Of a stretch of 64,000 bases of DNA, positions 43,990 through 53,133 are shown piece by piece. The translations under genes were made by a program, and so were the position numbers. The stretch is from Turicibacter sanguinis. GTDB taxonomy: Bacteria > Bacillota_I > Bacilli_A > MOL361 > Turicibacteraceae. The notes below the pieces were generated by a model. That model was given only the letters and a program-made list of their open reading frames with translations, did no database searches and was not told the origin of the DNA. The stretch covers positions 465,501 to 529,500 of the forward strand of contig NZ_CP053187.1 in the NCBI RefSeq assembly GCF_013046825.1, given 5' to 3'. Every line of letters starts with the position of its first letter. Position 1 is the first letter of the stretch.

Positions 43990-46359
43990 TTATAAAATTG
44001 AAATCTGATCCACAAATAAGAATGTTGGCCCCTCACCTGGCAAAATGCTCCACGGTGGACACACTCTTTGATTTTTAGCAAAAACTCTAATATACCTGTA
44101 ATTCATTGCTTTTTGAACCTGAATATTTGTGACGGCAATCTCTTTTCTTTCAATCGATTCATCACAATTAATCATCTCGATTATCTCAAAGTTTATCCCA
44201 TCAAGTGACCCCTCGACTAAAACATCTTTGGGATAATAAATCCAGGCACGAGTATCTTGTAAAAAGCCTACTGTTATTTGATTAAACTGTGTTGCCTTTT
44301 CTAAATCTACCACAACATCTAAATCATCATGATAGCCAAGCCATGCACCGTCTCGATAATCCTTTGTTCCTTTTTTACCATCAATTAACGTCTCTACTCC
44401 ATTTGGATTATATTTCTTTATCTCCACCGGTAATGTTTGTCCTTTAATCTTTTTAATCGGTTGAGACTGGAAATAGCCCGCATCTTCTTCCACACTTTCC
44501 TTCATTCCATCAACAAAGATTTTAGCCCTAATCTGCCCTTCCTGTGTTAAAACAATCGGTTTTTGATAAAGTAAGGACTGTTTGGTTGGAGGTGTCCCAT
44601 CTAACGTATAATAAATTTGACCTTCATTATTAGGATTTTTAATCCTAAAAACTTCCGATTCATAAATTCCTGTTAATGATACTTTAGGATCAATGACCGG
44701 TTTGAATGCTCGTTTCATAAAATGATTTTGTTTATTTCGAGGCGTATAATCCTCAATCATATTTGAATTTAAAAAAGCTTGCGATACTAAAGACTGCTGT
44801 TCACTAAATCTCATTTCTAACCCTTCATTTTCTGAGGCAATGGCTAAATCAAAGTCAGCTAAATTTAAAATTTCACCTTGATCTACAAACAAAGAATAAT
44901 CAAATTGTTCATGTGTGAAATTGAAAACATTGTTTTTAATCCCTTTTAAAACTGGACAATATTTCATGGCTAATAAAATTCTTGAATGTTCAAACGCCTG
45001 ATTCGTTTTAATCTGAAGCTTATTTTCTTCACACGTAATCAAGACGCTTATGCCATTATTTAATAGCCAGGTGATTCGGTAATCACAATCATTTAATTTC
45101 TCGAAACGAATTGGATTCCCTTCAAGTTCCGTTAGTAATCCTTGAGACTTGAGCTCAAAGAACTGAATTTTTGCTCGAACGTCATCTGTACTAAATTGAT
45201 GCCCATCCACAACAGGTAGCGTATCAAAAATACTTTCTTCTTCCGTTAAGACGTCTTCATAATAGCGTGAGCGATAGTTTTCATTGAAGAGATGTAAATC
45301 TCGAATAATTAAGCTGCCATTTTCAAAAAGGAAACTTAATCGATAAAAACGACTATTATACCAAAGGGTTTTTAAATTCTCTTCGGTATTCCAATCTTTT
45401 GTGGCCGCATAGGTTGTGACCGGTGTTAGCTGATATTTTCGTTTATACCAAGCGGCGCTTTCAGCTAACGTTTGAATTCTTAACTGATAAGGTTCTTCAA
45501 TTTCAGCTAGATGTTTCATTTGAAGCTCATATCCTTTTGACATCGTATCCCATAAAAACGTATTTTCTTGTCCTGTTTGAACATATGAAAATCCAATCGT
45601 ACTTTCCATCACTTGCCTTTGAAAAAACCACTCCACCCAATCTCTATTTTGAGCAATGGTAGCAGCAGGCTCGAGTGTATAAACACCACAGACTGATTTT
45701 CTGATTCCATCTTCAAAGGCATAAATCGGATCAGCGCCTAACAATCTGAATATTGGTAAATCTAACTGATGCTCCTTCGTTTGAGCTGGCATGAATTCAT
45801 TAAATAAACTTGGATAATAGGCCTGGTTATAATATCCTCCTGATAACGTAAAACCATCAGTCCCAATTTGATCGCGACAAATCGCTGCCCCTTCAATCTG
45901 ATACTTGTCTTTAAAATGTTTTAACGTGACAATATCTATTACCCAAGATCCAACTGTTTTCGGATAATAACCAAAGATAGATTTAAAATCTTCCATGTAA
46001 ACATCAACCATTTTAATACGTTCTTCTTTTGTATAGGCTAATGAATAGCCTTTATTCACATGGTCATCAACTGGTGTTTCACCTTTCCATTTAACCGAAG
46101 CTTTACTGGCTAGTGATTCATCGATTTCCCACCAGCAGGCGATTTCATCAAACTCATCTAAGTTATCTTTTAAGAGCGCCACATAGTTTTCATCCATCAA
46201 TGCATCATACTTTAACGCATAAGTGGCCGAAAAGCCATAACGTTTCGTTTCTTCAATCTCATACAAAACAGTTTCAAGCTCCTCTTTCACAAACTGGCCT
46301 GATGGATAAACTGTTTTTCGAATAAAATTATAAATATTAACAATGGCTACATGCTCCAT
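43990..46359 (-). CDS. Unclassified 789-residue putative glycan-active enzyme
   Basis: I do not recognise a named family. Residues about 1-330 look like an alpha/beta barrel of the deacetylase/GH57/GH38-like kind (acidic patches near residues 70-80 with CWWEIDES, then FGYYPKTVGSWVIDIVTLKHF). Residues about 330-580 are beta-rich. About 590-650 is a chitobiase C-terminal-like (Fn3-associated) module (YYTLDGTPPTKQSLLYQKPI), and the last 135 residues form an F5/8-type C sugar-binding domain. It has no signal peptide, so these modules are probably cytoplasmic, which is odd. It lies between GH38 and GH20 and is coupled to GH20, so it is likely an N-glycan-processing enzyme. Confidence 0.6.
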   Translation of the reverse strand: MEHVAIVNIYNFIRKTVYPSGQFVKEELETVLYEIEETKRYGFSATYALKYDALMDENYVALLKDNLDEFDEIACWWEIDESLASKASVKWKGETPVDDHVNKGYSLAYTKEERIKMVDVYMEDFKSIFGYYPKTVGSWVIDIVTLKHFKDKYQIEGAAICRDQIGTDGFTLSGGYYNQAYYPSLFNEFMPAQTKEHQLDLPIFRLLGADPIYAFEDGIRKSVCGVYTLEPAATIAQNRDWVEWFFQRQVMESTIGFSYVQTGQENTFLWDTMSKGYELQMKHLAEIEEPYQLRIQTLAESAAWYKRKYQLTPVTTYAATKDWNTEENLKTLWYNSRFYRLSFLFENGSLIIRDLHLFNENYRSRYYEDVLTEEESIFDTLPVVDGHQFSTDDVRAKIQFFELKSQGLLTELEGNPIRFEKLNDCDYRITWLLNNGISVLITCEENKLQIKTNQAFEHSRILLAMKYCPVLKGIKNNVFNFTHEQFDYSLFVDQGEILNLADFDLAIASENEGLEMRFSEQQSLVSQAFLNSNMIEDYTPRNKQNHFMKRAFKPVIDPKVSLTGIYESEVFRIKNPNNEGQIYYTLDGTPPTKQSLLYQKPIVLTQEGQIRAKIFVDGMKESVEEDAGYFQSQPIKKIKGQTLPVEIKKYNPNGVETLIDGKKGTKDYRDGAWLGYHDDLDVVVDLEKATQFNQITVGFLQDTRAWIYYPKDVLVEGSLDGINFEIIEMINCDESIERKEIAVTNIQVQKAMNYRYIRVFAKNQRVCPPWSILPGEGPTFLFVDQISIL

Positions 46360-46391
46360 ACAAACTGATTCCCCTCAATTCTCATGATTTT

Positions 46392-46431
46392 AAAAATAGA
46401 AGTATTTCTTACTTGAAATACTTCTATTTTT
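46392..46431 (-). terminator. Terminator of the GH125-GH38 operon
   Basis: AAAATAGAAGTATTTC and GAAATACTTCTATTTT form a 16-bp stem with a 6-base loop just after the GH38 stop. Confidence 0.9.
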
Positions 46432-46439
46432 TAATGTCA

Positions 46440-49133
46440 TTATGATAAATGTGCGAGTGTTAAAATTTCTTTTTTATGTAACTTCATTTCACTTGTAGTT
46501 TTTTCTAAGTGTTCTTCTTCTAATAAATCCGTTTTGTATAAGGTATCCTCAGTTTCTAATTTTAGCATCGCTTCTTCATTCGAAACGTTATACCATCTTG
46601 TAATGAGTTCATTATTTGAAGTTGAAACCTTTAAAGCAGATGGAACAACCTCTAAGTATTCTCCTTTTAAAAACTGATAGGTTGATGATAATGCCCCCTC
46701 TTGTACTGGAAGGCCTGCGCTTAGCCAATCTACTTGATATTGGTAAGCCTCTGTATAAGATTGATAACGTGACTTAGCATCTCCATGAAGAATAATTGCA
46801 AATTCTACTTCATGCTCTCCTAAACATTGAGCATCTGGTGTTAAAAATACTCCCCAGTCACCTAATTCACGAACACCACGATGTAATGTCACAGCAATCG
46901 TATTAGATTGTTGACCTAACACTTCATATTCATTAAGTCCCTTATTTGCAATCGTCACTCCGGCTGTTTCATCGTGAACATTAATAAAGGCTTGTTGATG
47001 TTGAGCATTGCATGGATTCTCCCATACAGCATGTGGGAATGTTTCACGTTTTGCAACCTCAAAAATTGAGTCTGCATAGTGATATGGTGTGTCAATATTC
47101 GTTTCAAATAAGACGCGTAATCGATGATCAAGGGCTTGATTATTGAATTTAGTCACAGCTTTAATCACACGATTTTGACGTTCAATTGTGTATAACGTTT
47201 CGATTTCAAATGGAATCAGTTCTTCTCCTCGTGAGGCTTTACGGTATTTGAATTCAACTAAGTCTTGAATTTCTTGATCTAAAATTTCATTTGCTTTTGA
47301 TGGAATCATTAACGTGTGACTAACTTTTACTACCGTACGATAAGATTGATCTTCAACTACTTCAATATTTGCCACACTCTCGCGTGTTGTAATTGGCGTA
47401 TCATCTTTTGGCATGAAGTGAATGTATTCATTTCCAATATCTCCACAATCTTCAAATATTCCGAAGTTATCATATGTTTTTTCTGTTGCTTTATCGAAAA
47501 TACGTAATGATCCATTTTCATTAAAGTGAACCGTCATAAATGGTGTTTCAACTGTTAAATTCTCTTGGATTAAAGAAGATTCTCCTTCTTTTACTTCTTT
47601 TGTCTCTACAAGTGCGAAACTTTCATATCCAAATGCCGGAATTTCTTGAACTTCTAAGGTCACTTTGACACGTTTTGCAATGTATGGTTGGCGGAAACGA
47701 TCTTTTGGTAAGTCGTAATTAAAAGCATTCGGTAAAACTTCAATGGTAGCTGGAATTTTATTTCCATGCACATCGACCACTTCATACGTTGGAAGTTGGC
47801 GTTCATGCATTTGTTTGACTACTTCAACAACTGGTCCCTCGCTAAAATACATTTTAGCGACTTCAAGTTCTGTTTCAACAACGCCTGAACGATTCCATCC
47901 GCTTGTATTTGCAATGACAAATGGTTTAACCTCTTGATTTTCTTTTTTGAATGCCATTGTATTTATTTGGCTAACTAAATAATCCATGCTTTCATCGATG
48001 ATATGTTTAGCAACCGACTGCACTTTTTCAAAACGAGTCACCATTTCACGATGTACCTCATCGACACTACATCCACAAATACTATCATGAGGATGATTTT
48101 CCATTAGCAATTTCCATGCGTATTTAAATAAATGATGTGGATATGGTTTTCCTTCTTTATGCGCAATCGTTGCTAACGGTTCAGCCATTTTTTCAAGCAT
48201 CATTTGGCACTTAGCATTCATTTGTTTAATATAAATGCGAGCGGAAGCAGTATTAGCTAATGTATACCATCCATCCGTTTGTTGACTACGTAGCTCTCCT
48301 GTAATCGTCGTCATATCATCTGCTAATTTTTCATGAAGTGCCTCAATATATTCTTCAAAATTCGAATGCTTGAATTCTACATCTGGATAAAGTTCTTGAG
48401 CCGTTTTAATTGCCTGTGATAAATCCGTTTGAACCGGTTGATGGTCACATCCATTCATAAATAAAAGATGTGGGGTACTTGCATATTTCGTTGCGTCTGC
48501 TAATTTTTTTTCCCAATATTTTTTAGCTTCTTCTTTATCAACCGGAACTTCAAGCCCATTACTGTACCAGTTCGCAAATAAAATAGCTAATACTTTTGAA
48601 CCATCCTCTGATTCCCAATACATTTCCGAATAAGGTGATTCATAAGCATCATTATCACTGACCTCATTGTTAAATCCTGTTGGTTTAACACCTCGCCCAA
48701 AAACTGCTGTTTCAATTCCAGCCTTTTTTAAAATTTGTGGCGCTTGTCCCATATTTCCAAAAGAATCAGGGAAATATCCAACTTTACAAACTTCCCCATA
48801 CTCGCGAGCTAAGTCATGCCCCATTTGTAAGTTACGAATATTTGCTTCACTACTTGTTAAAAACTCATCTTGAAGGATGAACCAAGGTCCGACATGAATA
48901 CGTTTAGCTTCAATTAATTTTTTTAAACGTTCTTTATTTTCTGGTCGAACTTGTAAATAATCTTCAATCAGTAAGGTTTGTCCATCTAAATGGAAACTTT
49001 TATAGTCGGGATCCGTCTCTAATGTATTAATTAAAGTATCCATAAATTCAATTAATAACATGTGATGCTTTTCATATGGTAAATACCATTCACGATCCCA
49101 ATGACTATGTGAAATAATATGCGCTGTTTTCAT
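46440..49133 (-). CDS. Alpha-mannosidase, GH38
   Basis: An 897-residue GH38 retaining alpha-mannosidase. The N-terminal zinc motif is HSHWDREWYLP and the nucleophile segment YFPDSFGNMGQAPQIL, followed by the helical bundle (NHPHDSICGCSVDEVHREM) and the long beta-sandwich C-terminal half. It is cytoplasmic, and would remove alpha-mannose from imported N-glycans. An open frame with a TTG start (49154) exists, but its first codons contain the RBS AAGGAG, so ATG 49133 is chosen. It follows GH125 closely and shares its terminator. Confidence 0.95.
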   Translation of the reverse strand: MKTAHIISHSHWDREWYLPYEKHHMLLIEFMDTLINTLETDPDYKSFHLDGQTLLIEDYLQVRPENKERLKKLIEAKRIHVGPWFILQDEFLTSSEANIRNLQMGHDLAREYGEVCKVGYFPDSFGNMGQAPQILKKAGIETAVFGRGVKPTGFNNEVSDNDAYESPYSEMYWESEDGSKVLAILFANWYSNGLEVPVDKEEAKKYWEKKLADATKYASTPHLLFMNGCDHQPVQTDLSQAIKTAQELYPDVEFKHSNFEEYIEALHEKLADDMTTITGELRSQQTDGWYTLANTASARIYIKQMNAKCQMMLEKMAEPLATIAHKEGKPYPHHLFKYAWKLLMENHPHDSICGCSVDEVHREMVTRFEKVQSVAKHIIDESMDYLVSQINTMAFKKENQEVKPFVIANTSGWNRSGVVETELEVAKMYFSEGPVVEVVKQMHERQLPTYEVVDVHGNKIPATIEVLPNAFNYDLPKDRFRQPYIAKRVKVTLEVQEIPAFGYESFALVETKEVKEGESSLIQENLTVETPFMTVHFNENGSLRIFDKATEKTYDNFGIFEDCGDIGNEYIHFMPKDDTPITTRESVANIEVVEDQSYRTVVKVSHTLMIPSKANEILDQEIQDLVEFKYRKASRGEELIPFEIETLYTIERQNRVIKAVTKFNNQALDHRLRVLFETNIDTPYHYADSIFEVAKRETFPHAVWENPCNAQHQQAFINVHDETAGVTIANKGLNEYEVLGQQSNTIAVTLHRGVRELGDWGVFLTPDAQCLGEHEVEFAIILHGDAKSRYQSYTEAYQYQVDWLSAGLPVQEGALSSTYQFLKGEYLEVVPSALKVSTSNNELITRWYNVSNEEAMLKLETEDTLYKTDLLEEEHLEKTTSEMKLHKKEILTLAHLS

Positions 49134-49157
49134 AACGTTCTCCTTTTTATTCAATCC

Positions 49158-50450
49158 CTATTTTGTTTTTACTTTATATCCACAATAATCTAAAACTAAT
49201 TCGCAGAACATGGCATTTGCCCATGAGAACCATTCACGTGTATATTCATTTGGATTATCCACATTAAATCCTTCATGCATTAAACCTGTTCCACCATCCG
49301 TGCGCTTAATCACTTCCAATAATTCTTTTTTATAGGCTTGATCTTCACATGTAAGAGCCTGCATTGCTAATGAAATATGCCAAATATAATTAATCGGTGT
49401 ATGTGGACTTCCAATTCCTTGTGCAGCTGTTCCCTTATAGAAGTAAGGATTCGCTTCACTTAAAATCATTCGACGTGTATTTTGATAGACCTCATCCTCT
49501 TCACTCACATAGCCGATATAAGGCATTGATAATAAACTTGGTAAATTCGCGTCATCCATTAAATTGTATTGTCCAAATCCATCCACTTCATAAGCATAAA
49601 CTTTTCCAAACTTGTAATGTTCAATCGTTCCATACGTTTCAATTGCTTCACGAATTTCAACCGCTAAAGCTTTCGCTTCTGCTGCTAATTTTTCATCATT
49701 TAAAATTTCAGTTGCAATTTCAACTAAGTAATTTAGAACAACAACCGCAAACATGTTAGATGGAATTAAATAACCATACATACACGCATCATCACTTGGT
49801 CTAAATCCTGACCATGTTAAACCAATGTTTGACTTAACTAATGCCCCTTTACCATCACGTGATAATGTATCTGTGTAGTAGCAATCTTTTCTAACAAAGC
49901 GATAAGGCGATTGATTTTCATGATCTTGCTCTGTACGCCAAACTTCAAGAATTTTATAAGCTGCTTCTTTGAATGTCTCATCAAAGTGAGAAGTTGTTCC
50001 AGTATTTTTCCATAATAGATACGCCATTTGTAGCGGGAAACATAATGAATCAATTTCGTATTTTGCTTCCCAAATCCATCCTGACATATCAGTTTCATCT
50101 TGTTCCCAACAATTCCCGTTATCAGCCTCATTAAAAGCGTTTGCATAAGGGTTTAATAAAATATACATCATTTGACGGCGAACTAATCCCTCAATTAATT
50201 TTGTAATTTCAGGATCTTCTTGCGCTAAAACATAATAAGGACGTAATTGACAAACTGAATCTCGTAACCACATGGCCGGAATATCTCCTGTAATAACGTA
50301 CGTCGTTCCATCATCCATCTTTTTAACTGTCGTATCTAACGTATTCGTATAACAGTTTTTAAACATTTGAATTAACTGTTGATCATCCCCTAATTTCTCT
50401 TCCACCTGTTTAATTAGATTTTGCATTGATTGTGGTAATTGTTTTTCCAT
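49158..50450 (-). CDS. Exo-alpha-1,6-mannosidase, GH125
   Basis: A 430-residue GH125 enzyme of (alpha/alpha)6 fold. Typical segments: TGDIPAMWLRDSVCQLRPY near the N-terminus, EADNGNCWEQDETDMSGWIW, and SNIGLTWSGFRPSDDACMYG. Family members remove alpha-1,6-linked mannose from N-glycans, without metal, in the cytoplasm. It is first gene of the two-gene mannosidase operon with GH38, whose RBS lies only a few bases after its stop. The preceding 500-bp gap contains a structured 5' leader candidate. Confidence 0.94.
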   Translation of the reverse strand: MEKQLPQSMQNLIKQVEEKLGDDQQLIQMFKNCYTNTLDTTVKKMDDGTTYVITGDIPAMWLRDSVCQLRPYYVLAQEDPEITKLIEGLVRRQMMYILLNPYANAFNEADNGNCWEQDETDMSGWIWEAKYEIDSLCFPLQMAYLLWKNTGTTSHFDETFKEAAYKILEVWRTEQDHENQSPYRFVRKDCYYTDTLSRDGKGALVKSNIGLTWSGFRPSDDACMYGYLIPSNMFAVVVLNYLVEIATEILNDEKLAAEAKALAVEIREAIETYGTIEHYKFGKVYAYEVDGFGQYNLMDDANLPSLLSMPYIGYVSEEDEVYQNTRRMILSEANPYFYKGTAAQGIGSPHTPINYIWHISLAMQALTCEDQAYKKELLEVIKRTDGGTGLMHEGFNVDNPNEYTREWFSWANAMFCELVLDYCGYKVKTK

Positions 50451-50473
50451 CCTACTCTTCCTTTCCTATATTT

Positions 50474-50540
50474 AAAGTTTTCATCTTTGCTAATAGCGAA
50501 TTTCTATCACCTGAAATAGCCCCTCTCACATGAAAACTTT
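50474..50540 (-). promoter_or_regulatory. Structured 5' leader of the mannosidase operon
   Basis: AAAGTTTTCAT (50474-50484) and ATGAAAACTTT (50530-50540) form a perfect 11-bp stem enclosing about 45 bases with an inner ATTTC/GAAAT stem, 24 bp before the GH125 ATG. It resembles no riboswitch class I know. A TTGAAA...TATTGT promoter pair lies just upstream on the minus strand. The remainder of 50541-50870 shows no gene. Confidence 0.45.
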
Positions 50541-50870
50541 TATCTTTATCTTCTTTAATCTTCTAGTTAGACAATAACACCGCTATCATTTATTTTCAAC
50601 TTGCTTTATTCTACATATAGTGTACAAAACATATATTAGTCTAAATAAGCTTTTTACACGTAGAAGACTTCTAATCCATCTTAATGATAAAAGGGATTAA
50701 ATATAAATTTATGAATTATTTTTCTGTTTGTATGAGATTCCAATGTCTGAAATTTAAAACTGAATAAAAAATATTAAATGGCTGGATTACACAATAGACT
50801 AGTACGTAAAAATCCTTTCCTAACCATTTCATTTATCTATGAAGCATCATAAAAGTTAGAATATTAAAAA

Positions 50871-50904
50871 TTAAAATCCTAGTGGCTAAGCAACTAGGAT
50901 TTTA
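50871..50904 (-). terminator. Terminator of the LplB/LplC permease operon
   Basis: TTAAAATCCTAGT (50871-50883) pairs with ACTAGGATTTTAA (50892-50904), 50 bp past the second permease stop. Confidence 0.85.
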
Positions 50905-50953
50905 ATTTATCATGCTATTTTAAACAGGGCGATTTAATGTATTTGACTTCTAA

Positions 50954-51964
50954 CTATTCTTTTACTGCCCCTACTGTAAGTCCACTTACGAAATATTTTT
51001 GGAAGAATGGATACGCAAATACGATTGGTAATGTTGTGATTACAACAATGGCCATTTTTGCTGTATCTTTTGGTAAATTGTTAGCTACACTTACCCCATC
51101 CGTTCCAAGCATAGCAGCATTATTAGCTAAGAATTCCATTGTTCCCTCAATCTTAATTAATAAATATTGTAGCGGAACTAATGCACTTCTATCGATATAA
51201 AGCATCGCATTGAACCAGTCATTCCAAAATCCTAGTGTTAAGAATAATCCAATTGTTGCAATGGCTGGAAGTGATATTGGTAATACAATTCGTGTAAATA
51301 CCGTAAGTTCTGAAGCCCCATCAATTTTAGCTGATTCAACAATAGCATCTGGAACTGTTGTTTTAAAGAACGTTCTTAAAATGATAATGTGGAATGAGCT
51401 AACACAAATAGGTAGGATTAATGCCCATAACGTATTTTTAATTCCAAGGAATCGTGTATTTACAAGGTATGAAGCTACCATCCCCCCTGAGAATAACATT
51501 GGGATGAAAATTAGTTTTGTAAAGAATTTTCGATAAGCGAAGTTCTTTCTTGATAAAGCATAAGCAAAACTTGTCATAATAACAAGACCAAGTAAAGTCC
51601 CGCTAATGGTAACTAAAATTGTAATTCCATATGCTTTAAATATTTGAGGCCCTGTTCCTCCAGCTCCAAAGATATATTTATAAGCATTTAAGCTCCACTC
51701 TTCTGGCCAGAATTTATATCCATTCATTTGAAGACTTTGTTCACTGGTAAAAGAGATGATGATAACAAATATAAATGGAATAATACACATTGCCGCAAGC
51801 GCCCCAAATAAAATATTTAGCGCAATATTAGCTGGTTTTGAAATTGAATTGAATTTATTTTTCTCCTCATCTTTTGCTAAAAAGATTCTTTTGAAAAATG
51901 ATTTTTTTTCTTCAAGAACTACCTCTTCTTGTTGTTGAAATTTATTTTCTTTGATAATCTCCAT
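50954..51964 (-). CDS. Oligosaccharide ABC permease (LplC/YtcP type)
   Basis: A 336-residue permease with an unusually long hydrophilic N-terminus (about 60 residues, rich in Glu and Lys) before the first membrane segment, six segments, the coupling loop ESAKIDGASELTVFTRIVLP and the family ending FFQKYFVSGLTVGAVKE. ATG 51964 has AAAGGTGGTGT before it and is preferred over ATG 51997, which lies within the end of the upstream permease gene. It works with the LplB-type partner and the binding protein at 40496; no ATPase is encoded in the locus. Confidence 0.94.
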   Translation of the reverse strand: MEIIKENKFQQQEEVVLEEKKSFFKRIFLAKDEEKNKFNSISKPANIALNILFGALAAMCIIPFIFVIIISFTSEQSLQMNGYKFWPEEWSLNAYKYIFGAGGTGPQIFKAYGITILVTISGTLLGLVIMTSFAYALSRKNFAYRKFFTKLIFIPMLFSGGMVASYLVNTRFLGIKNTLWALILPICVSSFHIIILRTFFKTTVPDAIVESAKIDGASELTVFTRIVLPISLPAIATIGLFLTLGFWNDWFNAMLYIDRSALVPLQYLLIKIEGTMEFLANNAAMLGTDGVSVANNLPKDTAKMAIVVITTLPIVFAYPFFQKYFVSGLTVGAVKE

Positions 51965-51983
51965 CTTTAATACACCACCTTTT

Positions 51984-52937
51984 TTAGAAGAATGCATTCT
52001 CTTCGTCTACTTTTCTAACAATAGCATTTGTTCCAAGAATTAAGATTAATCCAACAAATGACTGATATAAAGCTGCAGCTGAACTCATACCGATATTTCC
52101 TAAGTTTGTTAATCCACGATATACATACGTGTCGATAACGTTTGTAACAGGATATAACGCCCCTGAGTTTTTAGGTAATTGATAGAACAATCCAAAGTCT
52201 GATCTAAACATTCCACCTACTGCTGTAATGAACATGATAATCATAACTGGCTTTAATAATGGAATGGTAATGTATTTAACCTGTTGCCATTTTGAAGCTC
52301 CATCAATCATTGAGGCTTCGTATAATGATTTATCGATTCCACAAATTGAAGCTAAATAAACAACTGTTCCATATCCAATTCCTTTCCACTGACTCATAAA
52401 GATAATAATGAACGGCCAATATTTCGCCTCAGTGTACCAAGAGATTCCGTCTTGTCCAAATGATCTTAACATCGTATTTACTAATCCTTTTTCAGGACTT
52501 AAGAATGTGTATAAACAGTAACTTACGATAACCCATGATAAGAAATATGGTAAGAACATCGCACTCTGATAAAACTTAGATAATTTTTTATTTAGTAACT
52601 CTTTAAGTAAAATAGCTAACGTTACTGGAAGTACAATCCCTAAAACAATGAAAACTAAGTTATAAGCTACTGTATTTCTAGTAATAACCCATGCATCAGT
52701 ACTTTTAAATAAGAACTCAAAATTCTTTAATCCTACAAATTCACTCTTAATTAAACTTTCAAAGAATCCACCATGAATTCTCCAATCTTTAAATGCTATT
52801 AAGATTCCGAACATAGGTAAGTAAGCAAACGCTATAAACCAAAGTGTTCCAGGTATTGTCAAGCCTAATAACTCCTTGTTATCTTTGAACTTTTTCCATC
52901 TAGAGTTTTTCTTTTTAACTTTTACTTCATCGGCCAT
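51984..52937 (-). CDS. Oligosaccharide ABC permease (LplB/YteP type)
   Basis: A 317-residue permease with a charged N-terminus, the family phrase LLGLTIPGTLWFIAFAYLP, six membrane segments and the coupling loop EASMIDGASKWQQVKYITIP. LplB-type permeases import oligosaccharides such as glycan fragments. It is first in a two-gene operon. The strong RBS (AGGAGGGGG) is separated from a cre-like box by only a few bases, suggesting repression by road-block. Confidence 0.94.
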   Translation of the reverse strand: MADEVKVKKKNSRWKKFKDNKELLGLTIPGTLWFIAFAYLPMFGILIAFKDWRIHGGFFESLIKSEFVGLKNFEFLFKSTDAWVITRNTVAYNLVFIVLGIVLPVTLAILLKELLNKKLSKFYQSAMFLPYFLSWVIVSYCLYTFLSPEKGLVNTMLRSFGQDGISWYTEAKYWPFIIIFMSQWKGIGYGTVVYLASICGIDKSLYEASMIDGASKWQQVKYITIPLLKPVMIIMFITAVGGMFRSDFGLFYQLPKNSGALYPVTNVIDTYVYRGLTNLGNIGMSSAAALYQSFVGLILILGTNAIVRKVDEENAFF

Positions 52938-52954
52938 ACTCTATCCCCCTCCTA

Positions 52955-52968
52955 TGTAAACGCTTATC
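52955..52968 (-). promoter_or_regulatory. cre-like site next to the permease RBS
   Basis: TGTAAACGCTTATC (given strand) matches the CcpA consensus at all but two defined positions, 18-31 bp before the LplB-type start. Confidence 0.5.
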
Positions 52969-53067
52969 TGGCTTGATTAAAATATACCATATATAGAATT
53001 TAGTTTAATAGATGAAAATTCTTAGGTTTAATGTACTAATTTTAGTTCGTAACAAATTTGATTAAAA

Positions 53068-53128
53068 AAAGCTAGAGATTTTAACAAAGCAAAAAATTGA
53101 ATTCCTTGCCTCTAAAACCTCTAGCTTT
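53068..53128 (-). terminator. Terminator-like hairpin of the second two-component operon
   Basis: AAAGCTAGAG (53068-53077) pairs with CTCTAGCTTT (53119-53128), extended inward by ATTTTA/TAAAA; the loop is long. Confidence 0.65.
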
Positions 53129-53133
53129 ATTTA

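Noticed and set aside
50541-50870. Possible small genes in the gap before GH125
   Set aside because: Frames on both strands are short, AT-rich and without RBS.
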